A DNA stretch of 64,000 nucleotides from Alteromonadaceae bacterium BrNp21-10 (GCA_030418115.1 JAUHQD010000002.1:124001-188000), one strand, 5' to 3'; counted from the stretch's first letter, positions 43,965 through 55,819 are shown. Notes: a model not told the origin generated them from the letters alone. Translations and numbers: made by a program.

Positions 43965-45468
43965 GTTCATCGCGGCCCCCGCGTTGTTTGCTTGCGGGTC
44001 GGTTGTGACTTTCCACTTTACGACGTACTGCTGCTGGCGGTTTACTATTGGCAACCTGTCGTTCTTTGTATTGGTGCTGCTCATATTGTCTCTGTGGCCG
44101 CTCCTCGACTTTAACCCGCGGCGCTTCCTTCACGGTTGAATATTCCCGCGTTTGCTGTAACTGCCTAGGTTGTTCACGTTGTACATTCGGCGTTGATGAA
44201 GGCACTGACTGAACAACCGCCGGAGCCTGTTTTACTTCATTATCTAAGTGACGTTGCAGATCCCGTTTTTCGGCAATGGGCAACGAAGCATGCTTATCAT
44301 ATTGACGTTGTTGTTTTTCAACCACCTGAGGCTGATTATCACGTTTTTGCAGACCACCATCCCTATGCTGCCGTTTTAGTTTCTGTTGCACATTGTGTAA
44401 TTGTTGTTGATCACGGCGCTGATCCTTCAAGATACGTTTTTCAAATTTATCAGCCCGCTCAAAACGCTGTTGCCGACTTTTAATTATTTGCACCGGCTCA
44501 TTACCACGACGCACTTTATTTTCAACAATCTTCACCTGACGGTGATGAGGTTGCACATAATCATATTTCACGCTGCGACGGTGCTTAGGATTATGCTGCC
44601 AACGGGAATATTCCTTGGTCCTTAACACCTTGCGATGGTAATCATGGGTTGCATAATTACGATGATGATAATTCACCACCACATGATGTTGATGCCATGC
44701 AAAGCCACCGAAATAAAAACCGCTACTGATGAAAAAACTCGGGCTCCAATAAAAACCATTGTGCCAGCGATAATGAGCTGGCTGGTGCCAATAGTAAGGC
44801 TGATAGGCACTCCACCACCAATCACCATAAACCACGCGAGTATCGTAATAAGGCACATACACCACTTCTTTTTGCACGGTTTGGATGACAATATTATCTT
44901 GTTCGCGCTCTACCTCAATATACTCATTATTAGTTAGCGAACCTTGTGCATAGGCTTTTTCACGCAAGTCCTGCACGCTAGCCAATACCTGTTCTTCGTT
45001 GGCTAAAAATGCATCCCCGAGCTTTTGTAACCAGCTCAGATCATCGCTTAAATTTTGTAACACCTCTTTAAAAGGCACTAAGGCTATGACGCTCGGATCC
45101 CAATCCATATCTTCGGCTTGAGATAATGCCCCATTGGCATCTAAATCAGCGTGATTTTTCCGCCATCGAGCTGCCTGTACAACTTCTAAAGGATAGGTAG
45201 AGGCCACTAAAATATGTGAAAGCAACGTATCCGGATACAAAGCAATGGGCGCTAATATTTGATCAAGCTCAGCCTGATTAAGCACCACCGCTTCTTCAAT
45301 AGATTGAGCGAATGATTGCTCGTCCGACTGCTCAATTGTTTGTCCAAAATCGTCTTGCCCATTTTGCTGAGCAATAACAGGAATAGAAATTGACAAGCTG
45401 GCGGACACGCCCAATAACAACATGGCTTTAACAAGCTGATTGCGGGATAACACGGCAGAATTTTTCAT
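43948..45468 (-). CDS. DUF3300 domain exported protein with basic, Gln-rich tail
   Basis: 506 residues from ATG 45468 (AAGGA seven bases upstream). A signal peptide ends near IPVIAQQ. The DUF3300 domain spans about 60-260 (LDQILAPIALYPDTLLSHILVASTYPLE is the family signature, with VYVPYYDTRVVYGDWWW). An aromatic/His-rich segment (YYWHQPAHYRWHNGFYW) leads into about 200 low-complexity residues rich in Gln, Arg, His and Lys. The protein is periplasmic or surface-located. No function is established for the family; the tail may bind anionic polymers or RNA. Confidence 0.85.
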   Translation of the reverse strand: MKNSAVLSRNQLVKAMLLLGVSASLSISIPVIAQQNGQDDFGQTIEQSDEQSFAQSIEEAVVLNQAELDQILAPIALYPDTLLSHILVASTYPLEVVQAARWRKNHADLDANGALSQAEDMDWDPSVIALVPFKEVLQNLSDDLSWLQKLGDAFLANEEQVLASVQDLREKAYAQGSLTNNEYIEVEREQDNIVIQTVQKEVVYVPYYDTRVVYGDWWWSAYQPYYWHQPAHYRWHNGFYWSPSFFISSGFYFGGFAWHQHHVVVNYHHRNYATHDYHRKVLRTKEYSRWQHNPKHRRSVKYDYVQPHHRQVKIVENKVRRGNEPVQIIKSRQQRFERADKFEKRILKDQRRDQQQLHNVQQKLKRQHRDGGLQKRDNQPQVVEKQQRQYDKHASLPIAEKRDLQRHLDNEVKQAPAVVQSVPSSTPNVQREQPRQLQQTREYSTVKEAPRVKVEERPQRQYEQHQYKERQVANSKPPAAVRRKVESHNRPASKQRGGRDERKHTR

Positions 45469-45691
45469 CACATTGTCCTTGTTGAATATTGGCAAGATGT
45501 AGCACCCATACCAATAAGATAATATTAGTTATAGTGTGATGAGCCTTAACCGCGGCTGAATTAAGCCTGAAAGCCCAATTTATTATTTAACTTTGCCCTC
45601 AGGCGCTTTAATATTTGTTAAAAAAGGAAGCTTGAATCGATCAATGGGATCCCGAACAAAACGTTCCCTTTATAAAAATCAAAGGATAACC

Positions 45692-46228
45692 ATGTCTCTG
45701 ATGGCTAATTTCAAGTTGATGGCAGAATACAATCGAGCCATGAATCGCAATGTTTATCATGCTGCTTCGACGTTGACTCCGCTAGAGCTGAGCAAAAACC
45801 AATCTGCTTTTTTCGGTTCCATTATTAATACCCTCAATCATATACTGGTTGGCGATACAATTTGGCTACAACGTTTTGCTCACCATACAACAGCTTTTCC
45901 ATCGCTAGATTATGTACTCGGATTACTAACACCAGCGACACTGGATACTGTTCTCTATACAGATTTTGCTGAGCTTAAAGCTAAGCGTGAAAAGATGGAT
46001 GACGTGATCGTCTCGTTTATCTTAGAACTCACTAATGACGTGGTCGCAGAGCCATTGTTGTATACCAATACTAGAGGTTTAGATTTTAAAAAGAATTTTG
46101 GCCATGTACTGCAACATTTTTTTAATCACCAAACCCACCACAGGGGCCAAGTGTCCACACTGTTATATCAGCAAGGTATTGATGTTGGGGTGACTGATTT
46201 ACTGGTTTATGTTACTGATGTTGAATGA
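45692..46228 (+). CDS. DinB family metal-dependent hydrolase-like protein
   Basis: 178 residues from ATG 45692, which has AAAGGATAA just upstream; the frame extends further 5' without a ribosome-binding site. The DinB four-helix bundle is evident, with three metal-binding His positions (INTLNHILVGD, and HFFNHQTHHRGQ). Family members may use bacillithiol or mycothiol elsewhere. The reaction in this organism is unknown. Confidence 0.88.
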   Translation: MSLMANFKLMAEYNRAMNRNVYHAASTLTPLELSKNQSAFFGSIINTLNHILVGDTIWLQRFAHHTTAFPSLDYVLGLLTPATLDTVLYTDFAELKAKREKMDDVIVSFILELTNDVVAEPLLYTNTRGLDFKKNFGHVLQHFFNHQTHHRGQVSTLLYQQGIDVGVTDLLVYVTDVE

Positions 46229-46262
46229 AGGTATTACAACATCAGTAACAACCTCCAACCTA

Positions 46263-47129
46263 TTATATCAACAGTGCTAACGCACCATATAAGCCTGAAA
46301 TACCACCCAATGCAGGACGGTCTATCACTTTATTCAATGGTTGCGGCGAACATAAATAACGATTTAACGACGTTTCGGTAAGCTCAATCACTCTTGCTAA
46401 CATACCGTCTTTAGCCATGACTCCGCCGCCAAGAATAATTTTCTGTGGGCTTAAGGTCAGTAGTAAGTTGTGACACATTTGCGCCAAGGCTTCTGCCGCC
46501 ACTTGCCATGCCTGATGATCATCCGCCAAAGTTTCCGCAGGCTGCTGCCAAATAGTCTTAATCGCACTACCTGACGCTAAGCCTTCAACACAACTGTTAT
46601 GGTAAGGACAAGCGCATTTAACACTATGACTATTAGGCACTTGCATATGGCCAATTTCTGGATGTACTAAACCATGCAGAGGTTTGCCGTTAATCACCAC
46701 CCCACCACCTACACCGGTACCAATAGTCACGTAAACACTAACATCCGTACCTTGAGATGCGCCCCAGCGATATTCGGCCAAGGCAGCGGCATTAACATCG
46801 GTTTCAATTATCACTTCGCAATCTAGCGCATCTGCTAAACGATTTTTAATCGGCGTCCATTGCCAACCGGGTTTCGGCGTTTCGGTAATCGAGCCAAAAT
46901 GTTCTGATTGTGGATCTAAATCCAAAGGCCCAAAACAGGCTAAACCGAGTTGTTTAAAGTCGCGGCCTTGTTGGCGCTGCTGCATAAAAAACGCCACCAC
47001 ATTGCTGAGAGTAGTTTCCACATCGTCGGTAGCAACGCGGCTATCCTCGATGATATTGCGCTGCTCATCCATGATCGCACAGTTAAATTTGGTGCCACCG
47101 GCTTCTATTACGGCGTAAAAATTAGTCAT
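46263..47129 (-). CDS. ROK family sugar kinase (fructokinase-like)
   Basis: 288 residues. The phosphate loop [11 protein letters not shown] at the N-terminus, the sugar-binding [15 protein letters not shown], and the ROK signature [18 protein letters not shown] are present. The zinc motif [24 protein letters not shown] (split here as GHMQ and [12 protein letters not shown]) and an adenosine-binding LGGGV complete the family. It resembles the fructokinase branch. It overlaps the 3' end of hldE by eight bases, so they are co-transcribed and the kinase might feed sugar phosphate metabolism. Confidence 0.9.
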   Translation of the reverse strand: MTNFYAVIEAGGTKFNCAIMDEQRNIIEDSRVATDDVETTLSNVVAFFMQQRQQGRDFKQLGLACFGPLDLDPQSEHFGSITETPKPGWQWTPIKNRLADALDCEVIIETDVNAAALAEYRWGASQGTDVSVYVTIGTGVGGGVVINGKPLHGLVHPEIGHMQVPNSHSVKCACPYHNSCVEGLASGSAIKTIWQQPAETLADDHQAWQVAAEALAQMCHNLLLTLSPQKIILGGGVMAKDGMLARVIELTETSLNRYLCSPQPLNKVIDRPALGGISGLYGALALLI

Positions 47130-48543
47130 TGTCTTTAATCGATTTAATTATGGCGCTAGTGGATACGCCGTCTTCAAAATTCAGCACCAGTACCTCACCG
47201 CCGTTGGCCCAGACTTCCTTACTACCGGCAATATCTTCGGCTTTATAATCACCACCTTTGACTAGAATATCTGGCAACATTTCAGCAATCACCCGTTGTG
47301 GGGTGTCTTCTTCAAAACAAAAAACCCAATCTACCGAGGCTAAACCGGCTAACACCGACATCCGACGTTGCACGCCATTAACCGGACGTCCTGGGCCTTT
47401 TAAGCCTCTTACCGAGGCATCGCTATTGACCGCGACGATTAACCGTTCGCCCAACTTTTTGGCATTTTGCAGATAAGACACATGACCAGCGTGCAAAATA
47501 TCAAAGCAGCCATTGGTCATCACTACTTTTTCACCACGTAATTTTGCGGCGGTAATCGCCATATGCAATTGTTGTTCGGTCATCACCCCACGGCCAATTT
47601 CGGTTTCTTGGGATACTGCTAACGCCAGTTCATTAATACTCACCGTCGACGTACCCAATTTACCCACCACCACACCGGCAGCGGCATTGGCTAAAGCACA
47701 AGCATCTTGCCACTGTGCACCAGCCGCAAAAGCGGCAGCTAGCGTCGCAATTACCGTATCACCAGCACCGGTAACATCGTAAACTTCCTTGGCTTTAGCG
47801 GGTAAATGAAACTCGGGTTGCTGAGGGCGAATTAAGGTCATGCCTTTTTCCGAACGAGTGATCAGCATGGCGTCCAAACCCAATTGCACTGCCATTTTTT
47901 GTGCGCTATCAACAATGTCCTGCTCGGTATCCACATTTTTGGCCACCATAGAAAACTCGGCCATGTTGGGCGTTAATAATGAAGCACCACGATATTTATT
48001 AAAGTCGTGACCTTTAGGATCAACTATCACCGGAATGTTCTGATGTTTTGCCGCTTGAATTAACGATTGCACATCACTTAAGCAGCCTTTGGCATAATCA
48101 GACAAAATAACCGCATCTACATGTTCGAGCTGCTGGGCAAAGTTTTTATTCAGGGCATTTTTATCGACTGCGCTAAAATCCTGCTCAAAATCCAATCGGA
48201 TCAATTGCTGATTTCGGCTGATTACCCGTAGTTTAGTAATAGTCTCAAAACCGGGCAGACGTACAAAATCACAGGTTATGCCTAAACCACCAAGCTGAGT
48301 TGACAAGGTTTCTGCAGCTTCATCATCACCAGTTAAGCCCATCAAGGTTACTTGGGCCCCTAAGGCAGCGACGTTTAAAGCGACGTTAGCCGCGCCACCG
48401 GGACGATCTTCGGTATTGTTAATTTTAACTACCGGTACTGGCGCTTCAGGGGAAATTCGACCGGTAGGACCAATCCAGTAGCGGTCGAGCATAATATCGC
48501 CTACCACCAGAATATGTGCGCGGGAAAAGTCAGGTAACTGCAT
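47122..48543 (-). CDS. hldE: Bifunctional heptose-7-phosphate kinase / heptose-1-phosphate adenylyltransferase HldE
   Basis: 473 residues from ATG 48543; TTG at 48552 is too close to the AAGGA motif. The N-terminal PfkB-like kinase domain has [22 protein letters not shown] and the catalytic DVTGAGDT near residue 259. The C-terminal nucleotidyltransferase has [16 protein letters not shown] near 346 with the HxGH motif. It makes ADP-heptose for the LPS inner core. The domain order and size are normal. It is in an operon with a ROK kinase and divergent from an LpxL-type gene. Confidence 0.95.
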   Translation of the reverse strand: MQLPDFSRAHILVVGDIMLDRYWIGPTGRISPEAPVPVVKINNTEDRPGGAANVALNVAALGAQVTLMGLTGDDEAAETLSTQLGGLGITCDFVRLPGFETITKLRVISRNQQLIRLDFEQDFSAVDKNALNKNFAQQLEHVDAVILSDYAKGCLSDVQSLIQAAKHQNIPVIVDPKGHDFNKYRGASLLTPNMAEFSMVAKNVDTEQDIVDSAQKMAVQLGLDAMLITRSEKGMTLIRPQQPEFHLPAKAKEVYDVTGAGDTVIATLAAAFAAGAQWQDACALANAAAGVVVGKLGTSTVSINELALAVSQETEIGRGVMTEQQLHMAITAAKLRGEKVVMTNGCFDILHAGHVSYLQNAKKLGERLIVAVNSDASVRGLKGPGRPVNGVQRRMSVLAGLASVDWVFCFEEDTPQRVIAEMLPDILVKGGDYKAEDIAGSKEVWANGGEVLVLNFEDGVSTSAIIKSIKDND

Positions 48544-48652
48544 AGCGACCAAGTATCCTTATCTATATTTTGTTTTGTTAGTTGCAAATACAACTTAATG
48601 GGCAGAAGTGTAGCAGCAATTAGAGTGCGGGTTAATCGCAAGAAATTGATTA

Positions 48653-49672
48653 TTGAAAAGATTAATAGTGCGAATTGAGTCCAAGCTGAAACTCGCATTA
48701 GTCAGTGGCTTAGGTATACAATGCGCGCAAATTATTTGCCGTGGATCTATTTTGCATATTCGTCAACCTGCCTTCGAATGGTCATTTTTATTGCCCAAGT
48801 ACTGGTTAACTTGGATCGGTATTGCCTTTATGTATTGTATTTCATGGCTGCCTTATAAACTTCAAATTGTACTAGGTCGACTATTGGGAAAAGTACTAGG
48901 TAAAGTCGCCAAAAGCCGTATGAAAGTCGGAAAGCGTAACTTAGAATTATGCTTTCCCGATATGCCCGAAGGCGAGCGCGAAACTCTACTTAAAAAGAAT
49001 ATGGAGTCAGCTGGCATTGCCTTGTTGGAAACAGGCATGGGCTGGTGGTGGCCAGACTGGCGGGTGAAAAAGCGATCTAAAACAGCAGGATTTGAGCATG
49101 TCGAGGCCATCTTAGCCAAAGGCAAAGGCGTATTTGGTATTGCCATTCACAATATGAATTTAGAAATGAATTGCCGCGTGATGGGCTTAACCCATCCTTC
49201 TATTGTTTTTTATCGTCGTCATAACAACCCCGTTATGGAATATTTTCAATACCGTGGGCGCGCGCGTTCTAACAAGTACCTGATCCATAAGCGTGGCGTT
49301 AAAGATATGCTGCAATCCTTAGATTCTGGCGAGTTTTGTATGTATCTGCCCGATCAAGATTTTGGCCCCAAACGCTGTGAATTTGTGCCGTTGTTTGCAG
49401 TGCCAGATACCGCCACTACTACTGGCACCTTATTGTTTGCTGAAAACGCAAACTGCGAGTCAGTATTTGTACTGCCATTGCGCACCGAAGACGGCTATGT
49501 GGTAAAAATAATGCCGGGTTTAGACAACTTTCCATCAGGCGATCACCGTAACGATGTCACTCGTCTGAATAAAAAAATTGAAGAAATGATCATGCAAGCG
49601 CCAGAGCAATATTTGTGGATGCATAAGCGATTTAAAACTCGCCCTCATGACAATCCCAGCGCATTGTACTAA
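48653..49672 (+). CDS. LpxL/LpxM-family lipid A acyltransferase
   Basis: 339 residues as an open frame from TTG 48653; GTG 48668 or a codon near residue 30 are also possible, because family members begin about there. Domain: membrane-anchoring helix (WIGIAFMYCISWLPYKLQ), active-site HNMNLE (His-x4-Glu), GVFGIAIHNMN, the conserved RRHNNP and the LPDQDFGPK block, all hallmarks of lauroyl/myristoyl-KDO2-lipid IVA acyltransferases. It transfers a secondary acyl chain at the inner membrane. It may be LpxL or a paralogue such as LpxP. Confidence 0.9.
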   Translation: MKRLIVRIESKLKLALVSGLGIQCAQIICRGSILHIRQPAFEWSFLLPKYWLTWIGIAFMYCISWLPYKLQIVLGRLLGKVLGKVAKSRMKVGKRNLELCFPDMPEGERETLLKKNMESAGIALLETGMGWWWPDWRVKKRSKTAGFEHVEAILAKGKGVFGIAIHNMNLEMNCRVMGLTHPSIVFYRRHNNPVMEYFQYRGRARSNKYLIHKRGVKDMLQSLDSGEFCMYLPDQDFGPKRCEFVPLFAVPDTATTTGTLLFAENANCESVFVLPLRTEDGYVVKIMPGLDNFPSGDHRNDVTRLNKKIEEMIMQAPEQYLWMHKRFKTRPHDNPSALY

Positions 49673-49709
49673 GGTTAGCAGATACAGGATGAGTAGGCGC
49701 AGATAAATA

Positions 49710-50315
49710 ATGTCATCTGATTTTAAATTTTGGGCAAAACACATTGGTTTAGGCTTGGGCTTAATTGTCGTGGCCATACTGATTATTGTTTTGTACAACA
49801 AAAATTTTAACAGTTCAGTACCCGAAGGCGGTGAAAAAAAAGAAAAGTTAGGGGATAATATGTCCCGTGTCTATGCCGCCAGCCGTATGTCCTCCACTGA
49901 ACCCATTGAAGAGAAAAAAGGCGACTTTGTTCTTGATGTCAATATGTCTGAGGAAGACTTACAACAGCGTCTACGTAGCATGGAGAGCTTACAAAGTCCG
50001 GTATCGGGTCGTTGGGTTGGTGAGCATAAATTTCGTACTTTTAAAGCCGGTAGTACCTTAAGAGAATCCATATCGAACTATGCACAAAAAGAAGGTATGC
50101 AGGTGATTTGGGAGCTCGATGAAGACTTCATTATCAAAAGTCAGTTCCAGTTAGAAAACAGTGTTGTTGGCTCTTTGCATAAAATTGCTCGAGCCATTGA
50201 TAGTAATTTCGCAGGAAATGTAAGCGCCTATTTTTGCCCTAAACAGCGTACATTAATTATCACCGATAAAAAGAATAATTATTTAAAAACCAATTGTGCC
50301 TTGGCACAACCTTAA
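49710..50315 (+). CDS. Membrane-anchored TcpQ-domain protein
   Basis: 201 residues. One N-terminal transmembrane helix (IGLGLGLIVVAILIIVLY) is followed by a linker of about 75 residues and a C-terminal TcpQ-like domain (FKAGSTLRESISNYAQKEGMQVIWELDEDFII, here about 112-195 with key LRESI and VIWEL strands). The domain was named in the Vibrio toxin-coregulated pilus system, where it helps the secretin. No pilus genes lie nearby. It follows the LpxL-type gene by 37 bases and may be co-transcribed. Confidence 0.75.
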   Translation: MSSDFKFWAKHIGLGLGLIVVAILIIVLYNKNFNSSVPEGGEKKEKLGDNMSRVYAASRMSSTEPIEEKKGDFVLDVNMSEEDLQQRLRSMESLQSPVSGRWVGEHKFRTFKAGSTLRESISNYAQKEGMQVIWELDEDFIIKSQFQLENSVVGSLHKIARAIDSNFAGNVSAYFCPKQRTLIITDKKNNYLKTNCALAQP

Positions 50316-50336
50316 ATTACTCCGTTATCGCTAAAA

Positions 50337-53207
50337 TTATTTAACCTCAGACACTTGCGGTAAAAATCTCTGCCAAATGTCACTCACAGTTTGCCGTGAC
50401 GCATTAAACTCATCGCTAGCTTGTAACAATGGTTTTTGCTGTAAGGCTAAGCGATGACCGGCATGGCGATAAGCTAAATAGGCATTAATCAAATCCTGAC
50501 CTTCAATGTTCGTCAGTAAATTGCATTCAATTAACGTTTCAATAATGCGCACATTGTCTGACCAACGCCCTAATAACGGATACTGATGAGCATGGGCCAA
50601 CACTAAAAACTGCACTAAAAATTCAATATCAGCAATACCACCGCTGTCTTGCTTTAAATCAAATTCGTCCGCGCCACCTTTACTCAGATGACTGCGCATT
50701 TTCTCGCGCATTTTCGCCACTTCTGTCGCCAGCTCGTCGGTGTCACGTTGCTTCACAATAATATCGGCACGAACGTTGGTAAACCCCTTAGCTAAAGCGG
50801 AATCACCTAAAACAAAGCGACTACGTAGCAGTGCTTGATGCTCCCAGGTCCACGCATCTTCATGTTGGTAATCCGCAAAGCTATCTATATGGCACACCAA
50901 TAGCCCAGAGTTACCTGATGGTCGTAAACGCAAGTCGACTTCATAGAGTTCACCGGAGGCTGTTTTCGTAGCAAAAAGGTGCATGATGCGTTGTGCCATA
51001 CGAATATAAAATTGACGAGATTCAAGGGGCTTGTCACCATCCGAAAGTTCGTTGCCCGGGCAATTATGTACAAACACCAAATCTAAATCAGATCCATACC
51101 CTAGTTCTAAACCGCCTAATTTACCGTAACCTATTACCGCAAAGTTATGCTGTTCCAAGGTCGCCCCTTGAGGTAAGCCATGTTTATCAACCATCTGCTG
51201 CCATGCTAAGGTAATCACTTGTTGAATGATTGCTTCGGCCAAATAAGTTAAGTGATCGCTAACTTTCATAGTAGGCATGGCACCACTGACATCGGCTGCG
51301 GCAATGCGCAGTTGCTGACTAAGTTTAAACTGGCGTAGTGCCTCCATTTGCAATTCCAGATCATCTTCAGGAATACGTAACATAAACTGTCGCAACTCTG
51401 CCGGATATTCATGCAGTTCAATGGGGTTATATAGGCTAGTTGGATTGAGTAACTCATCTAACAACAGTGGAAAACGGCTAATTTGCTCAGTGATCCAAGG
51501 GCTGGCATTACACAACACAATCAATTGTTGCAGAGCGCTGCTGTTTTCTACCAGTAACTCCAAATAAGTCGTACGACGATATATAGCTTTTAATATTTGA
51601 ATTAGACGCTTCAGTAGTAAAGCAATATCCTTTGACTCACTAGCAAACAACAAATGTAACAATTGCGGCATCAGCTTATCTAAACTATCTCGGCCCCGTT
51701 GACCAATAGGTCGATAGGCCATTTCTTGTTTAAAATCATCGAGTACAGTCCAAAATTGAATTAACTCTTGGACATTGTACTTAGCGGCGGCTTCAACCTC
51801 GGCTAATAAGTTCAATGCTTCTTCTTGTTTTAGTTCAACTATCCACAAGTCTTGCATTTCTTGAGCGTTAACCACCGCCGACGCTTCTTCATCCTCACCG
51901 ATAAGATGTTTAAATTGCTCACTGATCAACTGCATATGCTGTTGGATCTCTGCATAAAACTCGCCGAAATCAGTAAAGCCCATAACTGTCGCTAAGCGTT
52001 GTTGATTTAAATCATCTTGTGGTAATTGTTGGGTTTGTTGATCATCAAATTGCTGCAGGCAATGCTCCGCCTTACGTAAAAACAAATAACTACTGCGCAG
52101 TATGTGCACATCCTCAAGCGATAATACCTCTAGATGTTGCAACACTTCCATTACCTGCAAAATGGATTGCACTTGCAATTCAGGCTCGCGGCCACCACGG
52201 ATCAATTGCAGGCTTTGCACCACAAATTCCACTTCGCGGATACCACCTTGGCCTAGCTTGATATTGTCGGTCAGCTGGCGACGTCGCACTTCCTGATTGA
52301 TCATCGCTTTCATTTTTCGTAAGGCTTCAATAGCACTAAAATCAATGTAGCGACGATAAACAAAGGGCTTAAGTATCTGTTGTAGTTCTTGGCTATAAGG
52401 CCCAATAGGATTCAAGATCCGGCCTTTGACCATAGCGTAACGTTCCCAGTCGCGGCCTTGATCCTGATAATAATCTTCTAACGCAGCAAAATGACTCACC
52501 AACGGCCCACTGTCACCAAAGGGACGTAAGCGCATATCCACTCTAAAAACCTGACCATAGGCAGTCTGGGTGTGTAACGCCGCAATAAAACGCTGGGCTA
52601 AACGGGTGAAAAAAGCCTGATGAGCAATAGGCTTACGCTGTGTCTCGGTTTCACCGGATTCAGGGTAGGCAAAGATCAAATCAATATCGGAGGAAAAATT
52701 CAGCTCATACCCACCGAGCTTGCCCATACCAATAATGTACATATGCTGCGGACCTTCCGACCCCATAGGCACACCATAACGCTGACAATGATGATCATAT
52801 AACCATTGGTAAGCCTGACAAATTAGCGCATTGGCGAGTTGTGATACCTGTAACAAGGAGCTGGTAATATCTTGCTGATTGCTGAGATCTCGCCAAGCGA
52901 TATGCAGCATATAACGTCGTCGGAAATTTCTTAAGGCGACAGATAATTGGTCTTCTGTTGTTAACTCTTGCAATGCGTCAGTAAGCAACGCGGTATAATC
53001 AAAGTCTTGTTGAAGTGCATTATCAAGCAGCAGCCAGGGTAATAATTCAGCATCAAATAGACAACTTTCTGCAATAAAATCACTAAGACCAAAAATTTCC
53101 TGAATCTGGCTTTGATGGGGCAATAACAATGTATTGTCGCCCTGTTTATCGACTAACATCTGCCAAGAGCGCAACCCTTGCTGTTGTATCAGGCTATCGG
53201 TGGTCAA
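50337..53207 (-). CDS. glnE: Glutamine synthetase adenylyltransferase/adenylyl-removing enzyme
   Basis: 956 residues, normal for GlnE. Two nucleotidyltransferase domains are recognised by NFSSDIDLIF (about residue 174, deadenylylase) and GYGSDLDLVF (about 705, adenylylase), each followed by GlnD_UR_UTase-like helical regions. It reversibly adenylylates glutamine synthetase in response to PII. It is transcribed alone on the minus strand, convergent with the TcpQ-domain gene (21-base gap). Confidence 0.96.
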   Translation of the reverse strand: MTTDSLIQQQGLRSWQMLVDKQGDNTLLLPHQSQIQEIFGLSDFIAESCLFDAELLPWLLLDNALQQDFDYTALLTDALQELTTEDQLSVALRNFRRRYMLHIAWRDLSNQQDITSSLLQVSQLANALICQAYQWLYDHHCQRYGVPMGSEGPQHMYIIGMGKLGGYELNFSSDIDLIFAYPESGETETQRKPIAHQAFFTRLAQRFIAALHTQTAYGQVFRVDMRLRPFGDSGPLVSHFAALEDYYQDQGRDWERYAMVKGRILNPIGPYSQELQQILKPFVYRRYIDFSAIEALRKMKAMINQEVRRRQLTDNIKLGQGGIREVEFVVQSLQLIRGGREPELQVQSILQVMEVLQHLEVLSLEDVHILRSSYLFLRKAEHCLQQFDDQQTQQLPQDDLNQQRLATVMGFTDFGEFYAEIQQHMQLISEQFKHLIGEDEEASAVVNAQEMQDLWIVELKQEEALNLLAEVEAAAKYNVQELIQFWTVLDDFKQEMAYRPIGQRGRDSLDKLMPQLLHLLFASESKDIALLLKRLIQILKAIYRRTTYLELLVENSSALQQLIVLCNASPWITEQISRFPLLLDELLNPTSLYNPIELHEYPAELRQFMLRIPEDDLELQMEALRQFKLSQQLRIAAADVSGAMPTMKVSDHLTYLAEAIIQQVITLAWQQMVDKHGLPQGATLEQHNFAVIGYGKLGGLELGYGSDLDLVFVHNCPGNELSDGDKPLESRQFYIRMAQRIMHLFATKTASGELYEVDLRLRPSGNSGLLVCHIDSFADYQHEDAWTWEHQALLRSRFVLGDSALAKGFTNVRADIIVKQRDTDELATEVAKMREKMRSHLSKGGADEFDLKQDSGGIADIEFLVQFLVLAHAHQYPLLGRWSDNVRIIETLIECNLLTNIEGQDLINAYLAYRHAGHRLALQQKPLLQASDEFNASRQTVSDIWQRFLPQVSEVK

Positions 53208-53230
53208 TTGAGTGTTCCCCTAACTGTACC

Positions 53231-53506
53231 TTACCAATTTAGTGGTAAGGTTATTTGTTGATTAATAAGTTGATGTTTTTGTTGATGGCTGAGCTTTTTT
53301 ACCCAAATTTCCGCTTTACTGGCTTGGCTGCGATTACCAATCTCGATACAAAAAACTTGCGTCAGTGGCCCTTTGCCTTTTAATGCTTTAGCTGCTTTAA
53401 CTCCCCCCTGCTGATGCTCCTGCAATCGTCGCTGAGGATCGGTACTGATGCCGGTATAAAGTTGATTTAAGCGATTTTGAATTATATATAAATGCCAGTC
53501 TGACAA
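53231..53506 (-). CDS. GIY-YIG nuclease superfamily protein (YhbQ/UPF0213-like)
   Basis: 91 residues from TTG 53506; this start gives MSDWHLYIIQN, which matches the usual N-terminus, and AGAAG precedes it. The frame can extend to TTG 53569. The GIY-YIG core LYTGISTDPQRRLQEHQQGG and the following AKALKGKGPL fit the small stand-alone family. The cellular role in DNA handling is not established. It lies 23 bases ahead of glnE on the same strand. Confidence 0.85.
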   Translation of the reverse strand: MSDWHLYIIQNRLNQLYTGISTDPQRRLQEHQQGGVKAAKALKGKGPLTQVFCIEIGNRSQASKAEIWVKKLSHQQKHQLINQQITLPLNW

Positions 53507-53653
53507 TAGTCTTCTACTCTTGATGTAGTTAAATTCTATGGCACAGCCATTTGCAACAGATACTGACAAATGCCTTAGTTTCTGACAACCTCTTTTATAA
53601 ACATCAGTGTTTTAATTTGATAGAATAAATACCGATAGTAAAAATTTATTTAA

Positions 53654-54781
<1,128 letters not shown>

Positions 54782-54799
54782 AGTCAAGGATAGATCCCA

Positions 54800-55657
54800 A
54801 TGAGCACCTTAACCATTCTAGCTAGCAATAAAGTTTTCGGCGGTTGGCACAAGCAGTATTCCCATGTATCCAGTAGTGTTAACGGCGAAATGCGTTTTTC
54901 GGTATTTTTGCCTCCACAAGCACAAAATGCTGAACCACTACCAGTGGTGTATTGGTTGTCCGGTTTAACCTGTAACGACGAAAATTTTGTAACCAAAGCA
55001 GGTGCTCAACGGGTAGCGGCGGAACTGGGCATCATGTTGGTTATTCCCGATACTAGCCCCCGTGGTGAGAATGTTGCCAACGATGATGCTTATGATTTAG
55101 GTCAAGGTGCGGGTTTTTACCTCAATGCCACCCAAGCACCTTGGTCAGAGCATTATCATATGTACGACTATATCGCTGATGAATTACCGCAAGTTATTAA
55201 GGCTAATTTTAATGTTACTGGCAAAGCAGGTATTGCCGGGCACTCCATGGGGGGTCATGGGGCATTGGTGATTGGCTTATCAAAGCATCAACAATATGCA
55301 TCAATTTCAGCCTTTGCACCGATTGTTAATCCTGTTGATTGTCCGTGGGGGCAAAAAGCCTTTAGTCATTATTTAGGCGATGACCAAGTCCAGTGGCAAC
55401 AGTATGATGCTTGCCATATATTGCAACAACAGGGACAATTTTTAACCATACCTATCTTAATTGATCAGGGATTAGCCGATGACTTTTTGAGCTCGCAAAA
55501 ACTCACTCGTCCCTTCGATGAACTATGCCAACAATTAAACTACCCAGCAACGGTTAACTATCGTGAGGATTATGATCACAGTTACTTTTTTATCCAATCT
55601 TTTATTGCCGAACATTTACGTTTCCACCACCAACACTTAACGCAACAGTGTCCCTAA
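54800..55657 (+). CDS. frmB: S-formylglutathione hydrolase
   Basis: 285 residues, esterase D family. The nucleophile elbow GHSMGGHGALV carries the serine. The oxyanion region LSGLTCNDENF, the acidic residue in DQGLADDF and the His in YREDYDHSYFFI complete the triad. It hydrolyses S-formylglutathione to formate and glutathione, completing the FrmA reaction. Confidence 0.95.
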   Translation: MSTLTILASNKVFGGWHKQYSHVSSSVNGEMRFSVFLPPQAQNAEPLPVVYWLSGLTCNDENFVTKAGAQRVAAELGIMLVIPDTSPRGENVANDDAYDLGQGAGFYLNATQAPWSEHYHMYDYIADELPQVIKANFNVTGKAGIAGHSMGGHGALVIGLSKHQQYASISAFAPIVNPVDCPWGQKAFSHYLGDDQVQWQQYDACHILQQQGQFLTIPILIDQGLADDFLSSQKLTRPFDELCQQLNYPATVNYREDYDHSYFFIQSFIAEHLRFHHQHLTQQCP

Positions 55658-55819
55658 CCGCCATAGGTAGTTAGGGAGTGACATGCTAAATAGACGCTTA
55701 CCATACCTGGGTTATTGCATAATGAGTGCTATCTTGACCTTTTATAAGCCTTTATCCATATAGCAGAATAGTGAAGCCTTGCCATTGGAAAAAGCCAGCT
55801 ACAGTTTTTACTACAAGCA

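Noticed and set aside
44635-44937. Plus-strand ORFs opposite the DUF3300 gene (also 44193-44625)
   Set aside because: They are shadows of a repetitive His/Gln-rich coding region on the minus strand and resemble no known protein.
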